From NCBI GenBank assembly GCA_021298435.1, contig JAJTFJ010000004.1, positions 1 through 64,000 on the forward strand: a DNA stretch of 64,000 nucleotides. The letters run 5' to 3'. This document shows positions 1 to 9,610 of the stretch, piece by piece. The stretch is from Ilumatobacteraceae bacterium (GTDB lineage Bacteria > Actinomycetota > Acidimicrobiia > Acidimicrobiales > Ilumatobacteraceae). A program made the position numbers and the translations under genes. The notes under the pieces were generated by a model. The model did no database searches and was not told the origin of the DNA. It worked only from the letters and a program-made list of their open reading frames with translations. The number at the start of each line of letters is the position of its first letter. The stretch's first letter is position 1.

Positions 1-1347
1 TGTGCGCTGGTAGAGCCACAAGAGGTAACCAGCGGCAAGCACTGTTCCGATTGCGGCGACAACCATGTACACGCGGAAGACGGTGACATTGAGTCCTGGA
101 GCAGGCTGGTACGCAGACAAGATCGCGGGGAATTCACCCCAGAAACCTGCAAGGCCTGGAAGACCAAGCGACGCCATCGCACAGAAACCAAGGATCCAAC
201 CGAGCTTTGGCATTTGCACCAACATTCCCGAGAGACGCTTGATTTCGAGTGTGTGATAACGCTCTTTCACAGAACCTGCAACGAAGAACAACATGCCGGT
301 GATGAGACCGTGTGCAACCATTCCGAACATTGCAGCGTTCATGCCGAATGAAGTGAGGGTGGAGATACCGAGCATCACGTAGCCCATGTGAGCAACCGAC
401 GAGAACGCAATCAAGCGCTTCATGTCGGTTTGCGCAAGACAGCCGAGTGCACCGTAAATGATTCCGATAACAGCAAGAAGGCCGATCCATGGAGCCCACT
501 CTTTTGCGGCCTCAGGAAGGATTGGAATTGCGATACGAACGAAACCGTATGTACCGAGCTTCAACAAGATGGCAGCCAAGATGACTGAGCCTTGTGTTGG
601 TGCTTGTGTGTGGGCATCGGGCAACCATGTGTGGAATGGGAACATCGGCACCTTGACGGCAAAGCCAACGAACATTCCAGCGAAGATCCAGATCTGGGTG
701 TTCTTCGCGATGACTCCACCGTTTTCAATGAGGAACGGAATCGAGAAACTCTCAGCGCCTGTCTTGAAGAACAATGCAAGGAACGCCACCAACATGAGGG
801 CGGAGCCAAACATTGTGTAGAGGAAGAACTTGAGCGATGCGTACTGGCGGTTCTCGCCACCCCACACACCAATCATGAAGTACATCGGCAACAACACGAG
901 TTCGAAGAACACGAAGAAAAGAACGAGGTCACGCGCAATAAATGTTCCGGCCATACCTGTCTGGAGAACCAGCATCAAGATGTAGAACGCCTTTGCATTA
1001 CCTGGCGATGGAACATGGTTCCAGCTGTAAATCATCACAAGCAATGTGATGACCATCGAGAGGAAGTACAACGGCAAGCTAATGCCGTCGAGACCGATGT
1101 AATACGAGGACTTGATGACTGAGATCCACTCAGCCTGTGCCACGAACTGCATCTCTCCGGCTTTGTCGTAGTTGAACTGGACCAGCGTGAACACGCCGAC
1201 TGCCAACGTTGCCGCTGCGGTACCGAAGGCTACTGCCTTCGATAACGCCTCGTCTGCCTTCGGTATGAAGAGCATGATGAGGACACCGACAAGCGGCAAA
1301 AATGTGCCGACTGTCAATACCCAATTGTGGTCGCTGAGGACTTCCAT
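1..1347 (-). CDS. nuoM: NADH-quinone oxidoreductase subunit M, copy 1 (3' end outside window)
   Basis: Membrane proton-pumping subunit of complex I, belonging to the first nuo cluster. The visible 449 residues have the antiporter-like fold signature: repeated hydrophobic helices, the motif FFELVLLPMYFMIG, and a typical segment AAGYLLWLYQRT just at the window edge. The ATG at 1347-1345 is preceded by GGGAG nine bases upstream, which fixes the start. It lies 14 bp after nuoL and is surely cotranscribed. The C-terminal helices and any nuoN lie outside the window. It is clearly a different sequence from the second NuoM at 13008-14609. Confidence 0.93.
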   Translation of the reverse strand, partial: MEVLSDHNWVLTVGTFLPLVGVLIMLFIPKADEALSKAVAFGTAAATLAVGVFTLVQFNYDKAGEMQFVAQAEWISVIKSSYYIGLDGISLPLYFLSMVITLLVMIYSWNHVPSPGNAKAFYILMLVLQTGMAGTFIARDLVLFFVFFELVLLPMYFMIGVWGGENRQYASLKFFLYTMFGSALMLVAFLALFFKTGAESFSIPFLIENGGVIAKNTQIWIFAGMFVGFAVKVPMFPFHTWLPDAHTQAPTQGSVILAAILLKLGTYGFVRIAIPILPEAAKEWAPWIGLLAVIGIIYGALGCLAQTDMKRLIAFSSVAHMGYVMLGISTLTSFGMNAAMFGMVAHGLITGMLFFVAGSVKERYHTLEIKRLSGMLVQMPKLGWILGFCAMASLGLPGLAGFWGEFPAILSAYQPAPGLNVTVFRVYMVVAAIGTVLAAGYLLWLYQRT

Positions 1348-1361
1348 GCTGAGTTGCTCCC

Positions 1362-3707
1362 TTAGAAGTTAATGATGACGAGTACGAGTGCACCGATGGC
1401 GGCAGCGCCGAACAACAATGCACCGTATTGATTGACTTTTCCTGATTGAACGGGTTGCAACGCACCACCAGCATTTTCAGCTGATGTACCTGCTCCGTTC
1501 ACCGCTCCATCGACCAGTTTCTGGTCGACATTGCGATAGACCCAACCGGCAGTCTTCCTGGTGCTGGTACCAGCACCATTCACAATGCCGTCGAGGACGT
1601 TCTGATTGAACCAATAGGCACCACGAGAGATGGGGTGCGCAATGGAACGGACGATGATCTTCTCGTACAAGGTGTCGAGGTAGTACTTGTTCGCAAGGAA
1701 TGAATACCCCGCGCCCAAAACTTTGTTGCGCTCTGTCAGGCCAACAAGTTTCTTGTTCTTGCGGGTGTACAACTGCACACTCAGCAACCAGCTGAGAATC
1801 ATGCCCAAGAACACAATGCCCACCGACATGCCGGCCTTCCACCATTTGAAAGGTGCGTGCTTCAGTTGCGGTGCATAACACACGCCACCGACAGGGGTCT
1901 CTGTGCCACACGGCGAAGCATGATGCCCATCTGCTTTTTCAGCGGCGATGCGCGTTTCGCCATGTGCGCCTGCGGGCTTAGCAATGCCCGTCACACTGAC
2001 GACTTCTGCTCGTGGCTCAGCCCACTTCTTCAGGTTTTCCCACTTCTCACCAAATGCAGGTGCGTTCAGGAAACCTGAGCTAAGGGCAAGAGTCGCCAAA
2101 AGGATGAGTGGAACTGTGATGATGAGGCCTGATTCACGTGGACCATGCGATGCATGATCATCGTGTGCATCATGCGCAGCATGTGAGTCATGTGCGTCAT
2201 GACCATGATCATCATGTGAAGCATGAGCGTCATGCTCGTCTTCATGATGCTCACCAGCAGCTGCACCACGTGGCTCACCAAAGAAGGTGAGGTATGTCGC
2301 ACGTGTCATGTACGCAGCAGTGAGGAATGCGCCGAACAAGCCGACGATCATGAAGAAGTTGTAACCGGCATACCCAACGTTGTCGATGATCTCATCCTTC
2401 GAGAAGAAACCAGAGAATGGGAAAACGCCGCACAACGCAAGAGTGGAAACAATCCACGTACTGAAGGTGATGGGCATGAACTTACGAAGTCCACCCATGT
2501 CCTTCTTCATGTCGAATGAGTGGTGTGATGCGCTGTGGCTAATGGAGCCCGCACCGAGGAACAAACATGCTTTAAAGAATGCGTGGGTGAAGATGTGGAA
2601 GACAGCTGGCAACCATGCACCAGCGCCAAGGCCCATCATCATGTAGCCCAACTGTGAAACCGTCGAGTACGCGAGCACCTTCTTGATATCGGTCTGCACG
2701 AATGCCAACGCTGCAGCGATGACAATCGTGACGCCACCAATGAGAACGATGAAGTTCACGCTGTTGCCGTAAATGTTCATTCCCTCGTAGAAGACGGGGT
2801 ACAAACGCGCGACCAAGAAAACACCGGCCACAACCATGGTGGATGAGTGCAAGAGCGAGCTAACCGGTGTTGGACCAGCCATCGCGTCTGGCAACCAGGT
2901 GTGCAGTGGGAACTGACCCGACTTACCAATACATGCGATGAACAGAGCGACTGCGCCCACTGTGATTGCTGCACTGCTTGGGTCACCCGACAGCGCCCAA
3001 GCGGACAAGCCACGGATGCTGAAGCCAGAAACACCAAGAGTCTTCTGGGTCCAATCGTTTGCAGCGAAGAACAAGACCGATGTACCAACGAGAAGCCCAA
3101 TGTCACCAGTACGAGTGGTGAAGAAAGCTTTCAGAGCAGCGCGACTATTTGCGCCCTCTTCCCACCAGTGGCCGATGAGCATGAATGAGCACAAGCCCAT
3201 GAGCTCCCAACCAAGGATGAGCTGAATCATGTTCTCGGCAACGACCATGTTGAGCATGCCCGCAGAGAACAACGTCAATGACGCAAAGAAGTGCGTATAT
3301 CGACGATCTCCGTGCAAATACTCGGTGGAGTAGATCTGAACCAGCGAAGAAATAAATGCAACAACTACAAGGATGGTGATGGAAAGACCGTCGATGTGCT
3401 GGCCAATTCCCAATGAGACACCATCGTTCTGCCACCATGTCCATGACCGAATGATGGGCTTTACATATGTTTCTTCAGAGACGCCATTGACGCGCTGAAT
3501 CCACTGGTACGCCGCACCAAGCGACATTGCCAATGCGGCAAACATCGACAAGATGCCGAACTCGGAACCCTTCATTGGCATCTTCTTGCCAAAGAAGATG
3601 ATCAAGAAGAATGCAACTGCAGGGATGATCGGAATGATGAACGCGTTTTCGAGGAACCAGCCGGACTTCAAGATGACTTCGGCAGCTTCGGTAGATGCAG
3701 AGAACAT
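1362..3707 (-). CDS. nuoL: NADH-quinone oxidoreductase subunit L with His-rich loop, copy 1
   Basis: Terminal antiporter-like proton-pumping subunit of complex I, 781 residues. Core motifs are clear: GWELMGLCSFMLIGHWWEE, then the PLHTWLPDAMAGPTPVSSLLHSS-type region, the TDIKKVLAYSTVSQLGYM block and a long C-terminal section. It is about 145 residues longer than the second NuoL. Much of the excess is a hydrophilic loop near residues 480-520 with 13 histidines among Asp and Ala, and a soluble stretch near residues 560-610. It sits between nuoK and nuoM with 3- and 14-bp gaps. Confidence 0.96.
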   Translation of the reverse strand: MFSASTEAAEVILKSGWFLENAFIIPIIPAVAFFLIIFFGKKMPMKGSEFGILSMFAALAMSLGAAYQWIQRVNGVSEETYVKPIIRSWTWWQNDGVSLGIGQHIDGLSITILVVVAFISSLVQIYSTEYLHGDRRYTHFFASLTLFSAGMLNMVVAENMIQLILGWELMGLCSFMLIGHWWEEGANSRAALKAFFTTRTGDIGLLVGTSVLFFAANDWTQKTLGVSGFSIRGLSAWALSGDPSSAAITVGAVALFIACIGKSGQFPLHTWLPDAMAGPTPVSSLLHSSTMVVAGVFLVARLYPVFYEGMNIYGNSVNFIVLIGGVTIVIAAALAFVQTDIKKVLAYSTVSQLGYMMMGLGAGAWLPAVFHIFTHAFFKACLFLGAGSISHSASHHSFDMKKDMGGLRKFMPITFSTWIVSTLALCGVFPFSGFFSKDEIIDNVGYAGYNFFMIVGLFGAFLTAAYMTRATYLTFFGEPRGAAAGEHHEDEHDAHASHDDHGHDAHDSHAAHDAHDDHASHGPRESGLIITVPLILLATLALSSGFLNAPAFGEKWENLKKWAEPRAEVVSVTGIAKPAGAHGETRIAAEKADGHHASPCGTETPVGGVCYAPQLKHAPFKWWKAGMSVGIVFLGMILSWLLSVQLYTRKNKKLVGLTERNKVLGAGYSFLANKYYLDTLYEKIIVRSIAHPISRGAYWFNQNVLDGIVNGAGTSTRKTAGWVYRNVDQKLVDGAVNGAGTSAENAGGALQPVQSGKVNQYGALLFGAAAIGALVLVIINF

Positions 3708-3710
3708 GAG

Positions 3711-4010
3711 TTAGCCCTTCATCTCTGAGAGATCGTCGAGACCAACGGAACGACGGTTGCGGTACATGAGCAAGACCATTGCAAGACCAACGCCGACTTC
3801 GGCTGCAGCCACTGCAATGACGTAAAGAGCAAACGTGTGCCCGTCAGGAGATCCATTGCGTAGTGAGAACGCAAGAAGGTTAATGTTGACGGAGTTCAGG
3901 ATGAGCTCGATGGACATCAGCACGAGAACTGCGTTCTTACGAACAATGACGCCATAGACACCGATGCAGAAAAGCACCGCACCAAGCATGAGGAACTGAT
4001 TGAGCAACAT
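3711..4010 (-). CDS. nuoK: NADH-quinone oxidoreductase subunit K, copy 1
   Basis: Small three-helix proton-channel subunit of complex I, 99 residues, the usual family length. The sequence has the family features GVYGVIVRKNAVLVLMSIELILNSVNINL, with the membrane glutamate of helix 2 (SIELIL), and the conserved AAAEVGVGLAMVLLMYR segment with the second glutamate. It is packed between nuoJ (2-bp gap) and nuoL (3-bp gap) and is translated as part of the first nuo operon. Confidence 0.96.
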   Translation of the reverse strand: MLLNQFLMLGAVLFCIGVYGVIVRKNAVLVLMSIELILNSVNINLLAFSLRNGSPDGHTFALYVIAVAAAEVGVGLAMVLLMYRNRRSVGLDDLSEMKG

Positions 4011-4012
4011 AG

Positions 4013-4525
4013 TTAGTCCCTCCTCGCGAGCACGATTGCTCCGATAGCTGCAGCGAGCAAGACAAACGACAATGCCCAGAACGGAAGCAAATAGATTCCA
4101 AAGATCTGGTCAGATACTTGCTGCGTTGTAACGAGCGGAGAATCAGCAGGCAATTTCTCAGCCTTGAATCCGTCATTCAACGCAATCAACATTGTTGCCA
4201 ACAAAAGAACGGCGATGGGAAGACCAATAATTGCGTTCTTGTTGTTGAGATCTTTCTCTGCGCCAATTTGCGCACGAGTGAGCATGGTTCCGAATAGGAA
4301 CAACACCATCACTGCGCCGATGTACACCATGACCTGCGTGACAGCAAGAAACTCTGCAGCAAGCAAAATGTATTGAGCAGCAGCGCCGGCGAGAACCACG
4401 ACAAGCCACAGTGCTGCATGCACCACGTTCTTTGTTGTGACGACGCGTAAAGCACCAATCACCATGATTGCTGCGATGATCGCAAAGCCCACGTTCTGGG
4501 CAACAAGCACATCTGAAGCGAGCAT
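4013..4525 (-). CDS. nuoJ: NADH-quinone oxidoreductase subunit J, copy 1
   Basis: Five-helix membrane subunit of complex I, 170 residues. The region AEFLAVTQVMVYIGAVMVL is the conserved NuoJ signature holding the pi-bulge helix that links the quinone site to the membrane arm. The start ATG shares bases with the nuoI stop (TAATG), so translation is coupled. The C-terminal hydrophobic anchor FWALSFVLLAAAIGAIVL is intact. Confidence 0.95.
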   Translation of the reverse strand: MLASDVLVAQNVGFAIIAAIMVIGALRVVTTKNVVHAALWLVVVLAGAAAQYILLAAEFLAVTQVMVYIGAVMVLFLFGTMLTRAQIGAEKDLNNKNAIIGLPIAVLLLATMLIALNDGFKAEKLPADSPLVTTQQVSDQIFGIYLLPFWALSFVLLAAAIGAIVLARRD

Positions 4526-5022
4526 TACTTTTTGCCCTTCTTCTCTGCGCCAGCTTCAAGTTCAGGAGCTTCGGGCACGGTCTGCATCCACTCGCCGAGC
4601 TTGGCCTTGTCATGCAAGAGATCGGCAATACGTGGTTCGGAGTATTCGTATTCAGGGCTCCAGAAGAGAGCATCGAACGGACACACCTCTACGCAGATAC
4701 CGCAGTACATGCACAATGCGTAGTCAATGTCGAAACGATCAAGCTTGTTGACCTTGCGTGGTGCACCTCCAGCACGGCGAGGTGGTGCAAGTTCCTTGTG
4801 ACCCTCGATGTAAATGCACCAGTCGGGACAGGAGCGTGCGCACAACATGCACGATGTGCAGTTGTCTTCATGAAGTGCAATTACTCCACGTGCACGAATC
4901 GGAGGTGTTTCCTTTTCGTGTGGGTACTGAACTGTGTCCGCACCATTTTTTGCAGTCGCCAAGAGAGTGGCGAATGTGACGCCGAGACCCTTGAACATGC
5001 CGGGAACTTTTGGCTTAGCCAT
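4525..5022 (-). CDS. nuoI: NADH-quinone oxidoreductase subunit I (two 4Fe-4S clusters), copy 1
   Basis: Ferredoxin-like subunit that carries clusters N6a and N6b in the peripheral arm of complex I. Two complete ligand sets are visible: [12 protein letters not shown] and [12 protein letters not shown]. The ATG at 5022, giving MAKPKVPG, is chosen over an upstream in-frame ATG at 5091 because it overlaps the nuoH stop as TGATG, the same coupling used across this operon. The protein then has 165 residues, normal for the family. The C-terminal tail is charged and lysine-rich. Confidence 0.94.
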   Translation of the reverse strand: MAKPKVPGMFKGLGVTFATLLATAKNGADTVQYPHEKETPPIRARGVIALHEDNCTSCMLCARSCPDWCIYIEGHKELAPPRRAGGAPRKVNKLDRFDIDYALCMYCGICVEVCPFDALFWSPEYEYSEPRIADLLHDKAKLGEWMQTVPEAPELEAGAEKKGKK

Positions 5023-6086
5023 CAGAAAGCCACCTTCAGAACAGCAGTCAACATGATGTTGACTAGCGAAATTGGAATCAGAACTTTCCATGCGAAACGC
5101 TGCAATTGATCCTCACGCAAGCGCGGAGAAGAGAAGCGGATCCACATAATGAAGAAAACAAGGGCCATCATCTTGGCGAACAAGATGAGTGGTCCGGCAA
5201 AATTCATCCAGTTGTCAACACTGTCGATGGTGGTCCAGCCGAACCATGCGAAAGGCACTCCCCAACCACCAAGGAAAAGAATCGATGCGATCATTGCGAA
5301 GACACCAGCCGTCGCAAACTCACCGATGAAGAAGATCAGGAATCGGAAGCCCGAGTATTCCGTCATGTAGCCAGACACAAGTTCGGATTCCGCAATGGGC
5401 ATGTCGAATGGAGTTTGTGAGAGTTCTGCCTGCACAGAAATCATGAAAATGATGAAGGCAACAAACTGCGTCAGAACGTATGGATTGCCAATGCCGTCCC
5501 AGCCAAACATCGAACCCGTGTTTTGAGCAACAACAATCTGCTGCAAGTTCATGGTGCCCGCCTGAATGACAACACCAACCACTGCAAGAACCATCGGCAA
5601 CTCGTACGCAACAAGCTGACCTGCAGCACGCAAACCACCAAGCAACGAGTACTTGTTGGCGCTTGCCCAGCCGGCGATGAGGATTCCCAAGACCGATATC
5701 GAAGACACAGCAAGTGCGTAGAAGATTCCAGTCTCAAAATCAGTGAAGAGTGCATCGGGACCAAATGGCACGACGACAACAAGCAAGAAAGTGCTTGCCA
5801 AAACAATCAGCGGAGCCATTTTGAAAATACGTGCTTCAGGCTGAGCATTGGCAGGAACGATGTCCTCTTTTTGCAGCCACTTGCCCACTTCGGCAAACAA
5901 CTGAAATGAGCCGTACGGACCAGCTTCCATTGGGCCAAGACGTGACTGCATAAACGACAACATCTTGAATAGGAACAAGTACACCACGGTGCCCGCAGGG
6001 AGCAACACAGCAACGAGTCCACCAACGACACGGAAGATTGACTGCAGCCAATACGGCAAATCAGAAGCGAGAAGGACAGCGTTCAT
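5022..6086 (-). CDS. nuoH: NADH-quinone oxidoreductase subunit H, copy 1
   Basis: Quinone-site membrane subunit of complex I, 354 residues with about eight helices. Typical motifs are seen: [17 protein letters not shown] near residue 50, the E-rich loop [24 protein letters not shown], and [11 protein letters not shown]. The loop lining the quinone chamber is intact. Start and stop are coupled to nuoD and nuoI by TGATG overlaps. It is 55 residues shorter than the second NuoH at 18046-19275 and diverged from it. Confidence 0.96.
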   Translation of the reverse strand: MNAVLLASDLPYWLQSIFRVVGGLVAVLLPAGTVVYLFLFKMLSFMQSRLGPMEAGPYGSFQLFAEVGKWLQKEDIVPANAQPEARIFKMAPLIVLASTFLLVVVVPFGPDALFTDFETGIFYALAVSSISVLGILIAGWASANKYSLLGGLRAAGQLVAYELPMVLAVVGVVIQAGTMNLQQIVVAQNTGSMFGWDGIGNPYVLTQFVAFIIFMISVQAELSQTPFDMPIAESELVSGYMTEYSGFRFLIFFIGEFATAGVFAMIASILFLGGWGVPFAWFGWTTIDSVDNWMNFAGPLILFAKMMALVFFIMWIRFSSPRLREDQLQRFAWKVLIPISLVNIMLTAVLKVAF

Positions 6087-7258
6087 CAGCGATCAATGTC
6101 TCCGAGAATGAAGTACAGCGACGCAAGGATGGTGATGATGTCGGGGACATACACACCCTTGAGAAGCCAAGGGACAATAGAGATGTTGTTGAACGATGCG
6201 CTACGAATCTTCACGCGGAATGGACCTTGGTCGCCTTGAGAGACAACGTAGTAACCCATCTCGCCAAGTGGGTTCTCGGTCGAGACCCATGCTTCGCCTT
6301 CAGGAACCTTGATGATCTTGGGAACCTTGGCCATCACTGGACCAGCAGGAATTGTGTCGAGAAGTTGATCAACAATCTTTGTTGACTCACGCACTTCTTG
6401 CAGACGCACCCAGCAACGTGCGAACGAGTCGCCATCTGGGTGTGTGATGACTTTGAAATCTGTCTTGTTCCAGGCCATTGGGATGTCCTGGTCACGACGA
6501 AGGTCCCAGTCAACTCCACTTGCACGAAGGTTCGCACCTGACAAGCCGTATGACAATGCAACGTCTTTTGGAATCACACCAATGCCACGAGTACGCGACT
6601 GGAAGATTTCGTTTCCGAACAAAAGGTCTTCGATCTGATCGCAGAAGGTACGCAACTTCTTCATGACGACACGTGTCTCGTCGATGAAGCCAGCTGGCAA
6701 GTCATCTTTCAATCCGCCAATACGGTCGAAGTTCGGGTGGAAGCGTCCACCGGTTGCACCCTCAATCAGGTTCAACACATATTCACGGTCACGGAATGCG
6801 AAGAAGACTGGAGTGATTGCACCCAACTGCACACCGAGGTCACCAAGGAACAATGAAACGTTCGCGATGCGAGACAACTCAAACAAAATGGTGCGAATGT
6901 GCTGCGCGCGTGATGGTGCTTCAACGCCCATCAACTTTTCAGCAGCGAGAATGAAAGGAACTTCGTTAGCGAAAGAACCCAACCAGTCGATGCGGTTCAC
7001 CAATGCAGTGACCTGCGGGAACGTACGAACTTCTGTGAGCTTTTCGTAACCACGGTGCATGTAGCCAGCAGATGGTTCCGCCCACACCACTTGTTCACCA
7101 TCAAGGCGAGCAATGATGCGCAGTGTTCCGTGCGTCGCAGGGTGCTGCGGTCCGATGTTGAGGGTCATGCCCTCTGTTTCAAGTTCAACGTTGACTCGTG
7201 CATCGGCAGCCTGAGATGCGATGTATGCGAGTTGTTGACGGTCGCCAAGCATGGTCAT
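6086..7258 (-). CDS. nuoD: NADH-quinone oxidoreductase subunit D, copy 1
   Basis: The 49-kDa-type subunit that forms the quinone-reduction cavity with NuoB, 390 residues. Motifs include LNIGPQHPATHGTLRII, EPSAGYMHRGYEKL and the C-terminal VPWLLKGVYVPDIITILASLYFILGDIDR end typical of NuoD (ending GDIDR). The start overlaps the nuoC stop as ATGA; a second ATG two codons in is also possible. It remains a separate protein, not fused to NuoC. Confidence 0.95.
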   Translation of the reverse strand: MTMLGDRQQLAYIASQAADARVNVELETEGMTLNIGPQHPATHGTLRIIARLDGEQVVWAEPSAGYMHRGYEKLTEVRTFPQVTALVNRIDWLGSFANEVPFILAAEKLMGVEAPSRAQHIRTILFELSRIANVSLFLGDLGVQLGAITPVFFAFRDREYVLNLIEGATGGRFHPNFDRIGGLKDDLPAGFIDETRVVMKKLRTFCDQIEDLLFGNEIFQSRTRGIGVIPKDVALSYGLSGANLRASGVDWDLRRDQDIPMAWNKTDFKVITHPDGDSFARCWVRLQEVRESTKIVDQLLDTIPAGPVMAKVPKIIKVPEGEAWVSTENPLGEMGYYVVSQGDQGPFRVKIRSASFNNISIVPWLLKGVYVPDIITILASLYFILGDIDR

Positions 7259-7938
7259 GATGCTTCGCCTTCCTCTTCGTCGTCACCGGGCAATGGTTCA
7301 ACATCAACGATGCCTGGCCATGGCTTCACGATGCGTGCAAGCAACGGGAAGTCCTTGCGCATCGGATGGCCTTCGAAATCTGTTGGGAGATACATGTTGC
7401 GAAGATCTGGATGACCGTTAAAGCCGATACCAAACATTTCGTGAGCTTCGCGCTCGTGCCAGTTCGCTCCGGCGAAAACGCTGGACCATGAATCGACTGC
7501 CATCACTTCATCAGCAACATCAACCTTGATGTTGATTCCGATTGTGGTGAATGGCTGTACCAATCGAGCGATCACTTGGAAACGAGTATCACCACCGGCG
7601 TAGCCCTGCTTGATGGTGGAATCACGTTCGCCAGAAGGACCAGAAGCATCATCTTCGCTCTTACCGAATGGTGATGGAAGCCAGTCAATGGCGGAGACAT
7701 AACCGAAGTAGGTGTAACCCAAGGCCTTCAATTTTTCTGCAGTTACGCGCCATGTCTCTGCAGTCACGCGGATCCACATGTCATCGTTTGGCTTCAACAG
7801 TGAATCAACAACGCCAGCACCGAGTGCTTCAAGAATGCGTGCAAGTTCCGCTTCGCGCACTGTGTCGCGAGGTGCCTCAGTTGGGGTATCAGTTGTGGAC
7901 GACAACGGGAACACCACCCTTCTCAGCTGATTCGCCAT
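7255..7938 (-). CDS. nuoC: NADH-quinone oxidoreductase subunit C, copy 1
   Basis: The 30-kDa-type peripheral subunit of complex I. The 30-kDa signature [20 protein letters not shown] is present followed by [13 protein letters not shown]. The start given overlaps nuoB by 50 bp; a GTG around 7914 is an alternative that would shorten the unusual N-terminus. A hydrophilic insertion with an acidic run and the C-terminal acidic tail [10 protein letters not shown] are not found in the second NuoC, which is 60 residues shorter. Confidence 0.93.
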   Translation of the reverse strand: MANQLRRVVFPLSSTTDTPTEAPRDTVREAELARILEALGAGVVDSLLKPNDDMWIRVTAETWRVTAEKLKALGYTYFGYVSAIDWLPSPFGKSEDDASGPSGERDSTIKQGYAGGDTRFQVIARLVQPFTTIGINIKVDVADEVMAVDSWSSVFAGANWHEREAHEMFGIGFNGHPDLRNMYLPTDFEGHPMRKDFPLLARIVKPWPGIVDVEPLPGDDEEEGEAS

Positions 7939-8446
7939 CGACGATGTTCATTGACTTGGTGCCTTCACCGCGCCAACGAGCGCCCATGTCTTCGTTCTTG
8001 ATGCGCTGTTGCAGCAACACGATTCCTTCAAGCAACGCTTCCGGGCGTGGTGGGCAACCAGGGACATACACATCAACAGGAATGATTTGGTCAACGCCCT
8101 TGGTGACCGAATAGCTGTCCCAATATGGACCGCCGCAGTTTGCGCAGCTTCCCATTGAGATCACGTACTTGGGTTCTGGCATCTGTTCGTACAAGCGCTT
8201 AATTGCTGGCGCCATCTTGTCGGTGACAGTTCCGGAGATAACGACAAGGTCAGCTTGGCGTGGTGATGCAGGAAGAGGAATCACTCCGAGACGCATCACG
8301 TCATAACGAGGTGATCCGAATGCAGCACCCATTTCGATAGCGCAGCATGCGAGTCCCCACTGATACACCCACAATGAATATGAGCGACCCATATTGAAGA
8401 GTGATGTGAGTGGCTTTGGAAGCCGACCGCGATCAACAAGTCCCAT
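7889..8446 (-). CDS. nuoB: NADH-quinone oxidoreductase subunit B, copy 1
   Basis: Peripheral subunit that binds cluster N2, the direct electron donor to quinone. Ligand motifs are [11 protein letters not shown] with the tandem cysteines, [11 protein letters not shown], and [12 protein letters not shown]. The 185-residue length is normal. The gene follows nuoA by 18 bp. The C-terminal 15 residues overlap the start of nuoC in another frame. Confidence 0.96.
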   Translation of the reverse strand: MGLVDRGRLPKPLTSLFNMGRSYSLWVYQWGLACCAIEMGAAFGSPRYDVMRLGVIPLPASPRQADLVVISGTVTDKMAPAIKRLYEQMPEPKYVISMGSCANCGGPYWDSYSVTKGVDQIIPVDVYVPGCPPRPEALLEGIVLLQQRIKNEDMGARWRGEGTKSMNIVDGESAEKGGVPVVVHN

Positions 8447-8464
8447 AATCGATGAACCTTTTCC

Positions 8465-8830
8465 CTAGACCCAGCGCAGGACGCCCTTGCGCCATGCATA
8501 CACAAGACCGAGAAGAAGAATGCCGACGAAGACACCCATTTCTACAAGTCCGAATACGGCATAACGCTCGAGTTGAGTAGCCCACGGGAAGATGAACACT
8601 GCCTCGACGTCAAAAATGACGAAGAGAAGTGCGAAGACGTAATAACGAATCTGACTTTGCGACCAACCATCACCGACGGGATCCACACCACTTTCGTAGG
8701 TGAGCAATTTTTCTCGGGAGGGCTTATTGGGGCGAATTAGCGCAGAGATACCCAGCAATAATCCGGCGACCAAAAACGCGGCAAGCCCGAACCACACAAC
8801 TGTGAGATAGGACCGTAGAAACTCAGACAC
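8465..8830 (-). CDS. nuoA: NADH-quinone oxidoreductase subunit A, copy 1
   Basis: Three-helix membrane subunit of complex I, 121 residues, first gene of the left nuo operon. The family motifs YESGVDPVGDG and YYVFALLFVIFDVEAVFIFPWA are clear. Start is GTG at 8830-8828. A TAGTTT hexamer lies 8 nt upstream, so the operon may start as a leaderless message; AAAGG near the start could also act as a ribosome site. The operon holds A, B, C, D, H, I, J, K, L and M but no E, F or G. Confidence 0.95.
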   Translation of the reverse strand: MSEFLRSYLTVVWFGLAAFLVAGLLLGISALIRPNKPSREKLLTYESGVDPVGDGWSQSQIRYYVFALLFVIFDVEAVFIFPWATQLERYAVFGLVEMGVFVGILLLGLVYAWRKGVLRWV

Positions 8831-8838
8831 AGCCTTTG

Positions 8839-8844
8839 AAACTA
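8839..8844 (-). promoter_or_regulatory. Candidate -10 of the left nuo operon
   Basis: TAGTTT on the minus strand, followed by 8 nt and the nuoA GTG. It fits the TAnnnT plus short-spacer pattern seen before many first genes in this window. No clear -35 was recognised. Confidence 0.45.
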
Positions 8845-8882
8845 CTACGGAGGCCTATTCAGACCCCAACTTCACAAGGGAT

Positions 8883-9590
8883 TCAGCCCTGTGGCATGTG
8901 CCCTTGTGCGATTGTCGTGAGGAACCAGTCGATCAGCGCATCGCATCGTTCTTCAGAATCTGCCACCTGAATCCGAGTCGTCGACAAGAGGTCCTCGGCA
9001 TCAATTCCCTGGCCCACGAGTTCTTCCACCCCATCATCCGATGACCACATCTTGACGATGGTTTCGGTGGCCTCAGGGTGAAATTGCAGCCCCAAGGCTC
9101 TCCCACAGACAAAGGCCTGGGGGCCGGCGGACGATTGCGCCAGAGCCGTTGCCCCAGAAGGAACACTGAAGCTGTCATAGTGCCACTGCATCCAGGGGCC
9201 ATTGAAGAGGACTTTGGGGGCAATTTGTGCTGTTTCGAGCACATTTTCGACCGAAAACCATCCAATTTCCGTACTTTGTGCCTTTGTGACCACTCCGCCG
9301 AGGGCACGAGATAGCTGCTGGCCCCCGAAACAGACCCCCAGAACCGGGATATCCCTGGCCATTGCCTCCTGCATCAGCAACTGCTCCGCCAGAACCGGCT
9401 CGGCCACATGGTCCCAATAGGTGCTCCACCCCGACCCCAGAGCCACGACCAGGTCGAAACCATCCAGAGAAGGCCAGTCTGCATGCTGCTCTCGGAGGAA
9501 GTCAGTGAGGGCATAGCCGCGACGGCGCAAGGAACGACCCACGAAACCGGGGTCAGCTTCATTCATATTCGCGATCAGTGCTGCGCGCAT
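8883..9590 (-). CDS. Class I glutamine amidotransferase, stand-alone
   Basis: Single GATase1 domain of about 235 residues, related to the amidotransferase half of GMP synthase. The nucleophile elbow GVCFGGQQL puts the catalytic Cys near residue 87, and LQFHPEATE gives the His-Glu pair. The substrate is not known; such free-standing proteins can hydrolyse gamma-glutamyl compounds or serve an unlinked synthetase. ATG at 9590 is preferred to GTG 9596 because a TACCGT hexamer lies 7 nt upstream. It diverges from the threonine ammonia-lyase gene across only 20 bp. Confidence 0.85.
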   Translation of the reverse strand: MRAALIANMNEADPGFVGRSLRRRGYALTDFLREQHADWPSLDGFDLVVALGSGWSTYWDHVAEPVLAEQLLMQEAMARDIPVLGVCFGGQQLSRALGGVVTKAQSTEIGWFSVENVLETAQIAPKVLFNGPWMQWHYDSFSVPSGATALAQSSAGPQAFVCGRALGLQFHPEATETIVKMWSSDDGVEELVGQGIDAEDLLSTTRIQVADSEERCDALIDWFLTTIAQGHMPQG

Positions 9591-9593
9591 GAC

Positions 9594-9606
9594 CACTACG
9601 GTAGTG
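9594..9606. promoter_or_regulatory. Palindromic bidirectional -10 candidate
   Basis: CACTACGGTAGTG is a perfect palindrome around a central base. Read on the plus strand it gives TACGGT, 8 nt before the ATG at 9611; on the minus strand TACCGT, 7 nt before the ATG at 9590. Both match TAnnnT, so one symmetrical element could start two leaderless messages. Confidence 0.5.
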
Positions 9607-9610
9607 ACGC

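Noticed and set aside
2146-2262. Short tandem-like repeats resembling a CRISPR or satellite
   Set aside because: They are degenerate codons of the NuoL His-rich loop, not spaced identical repeats.
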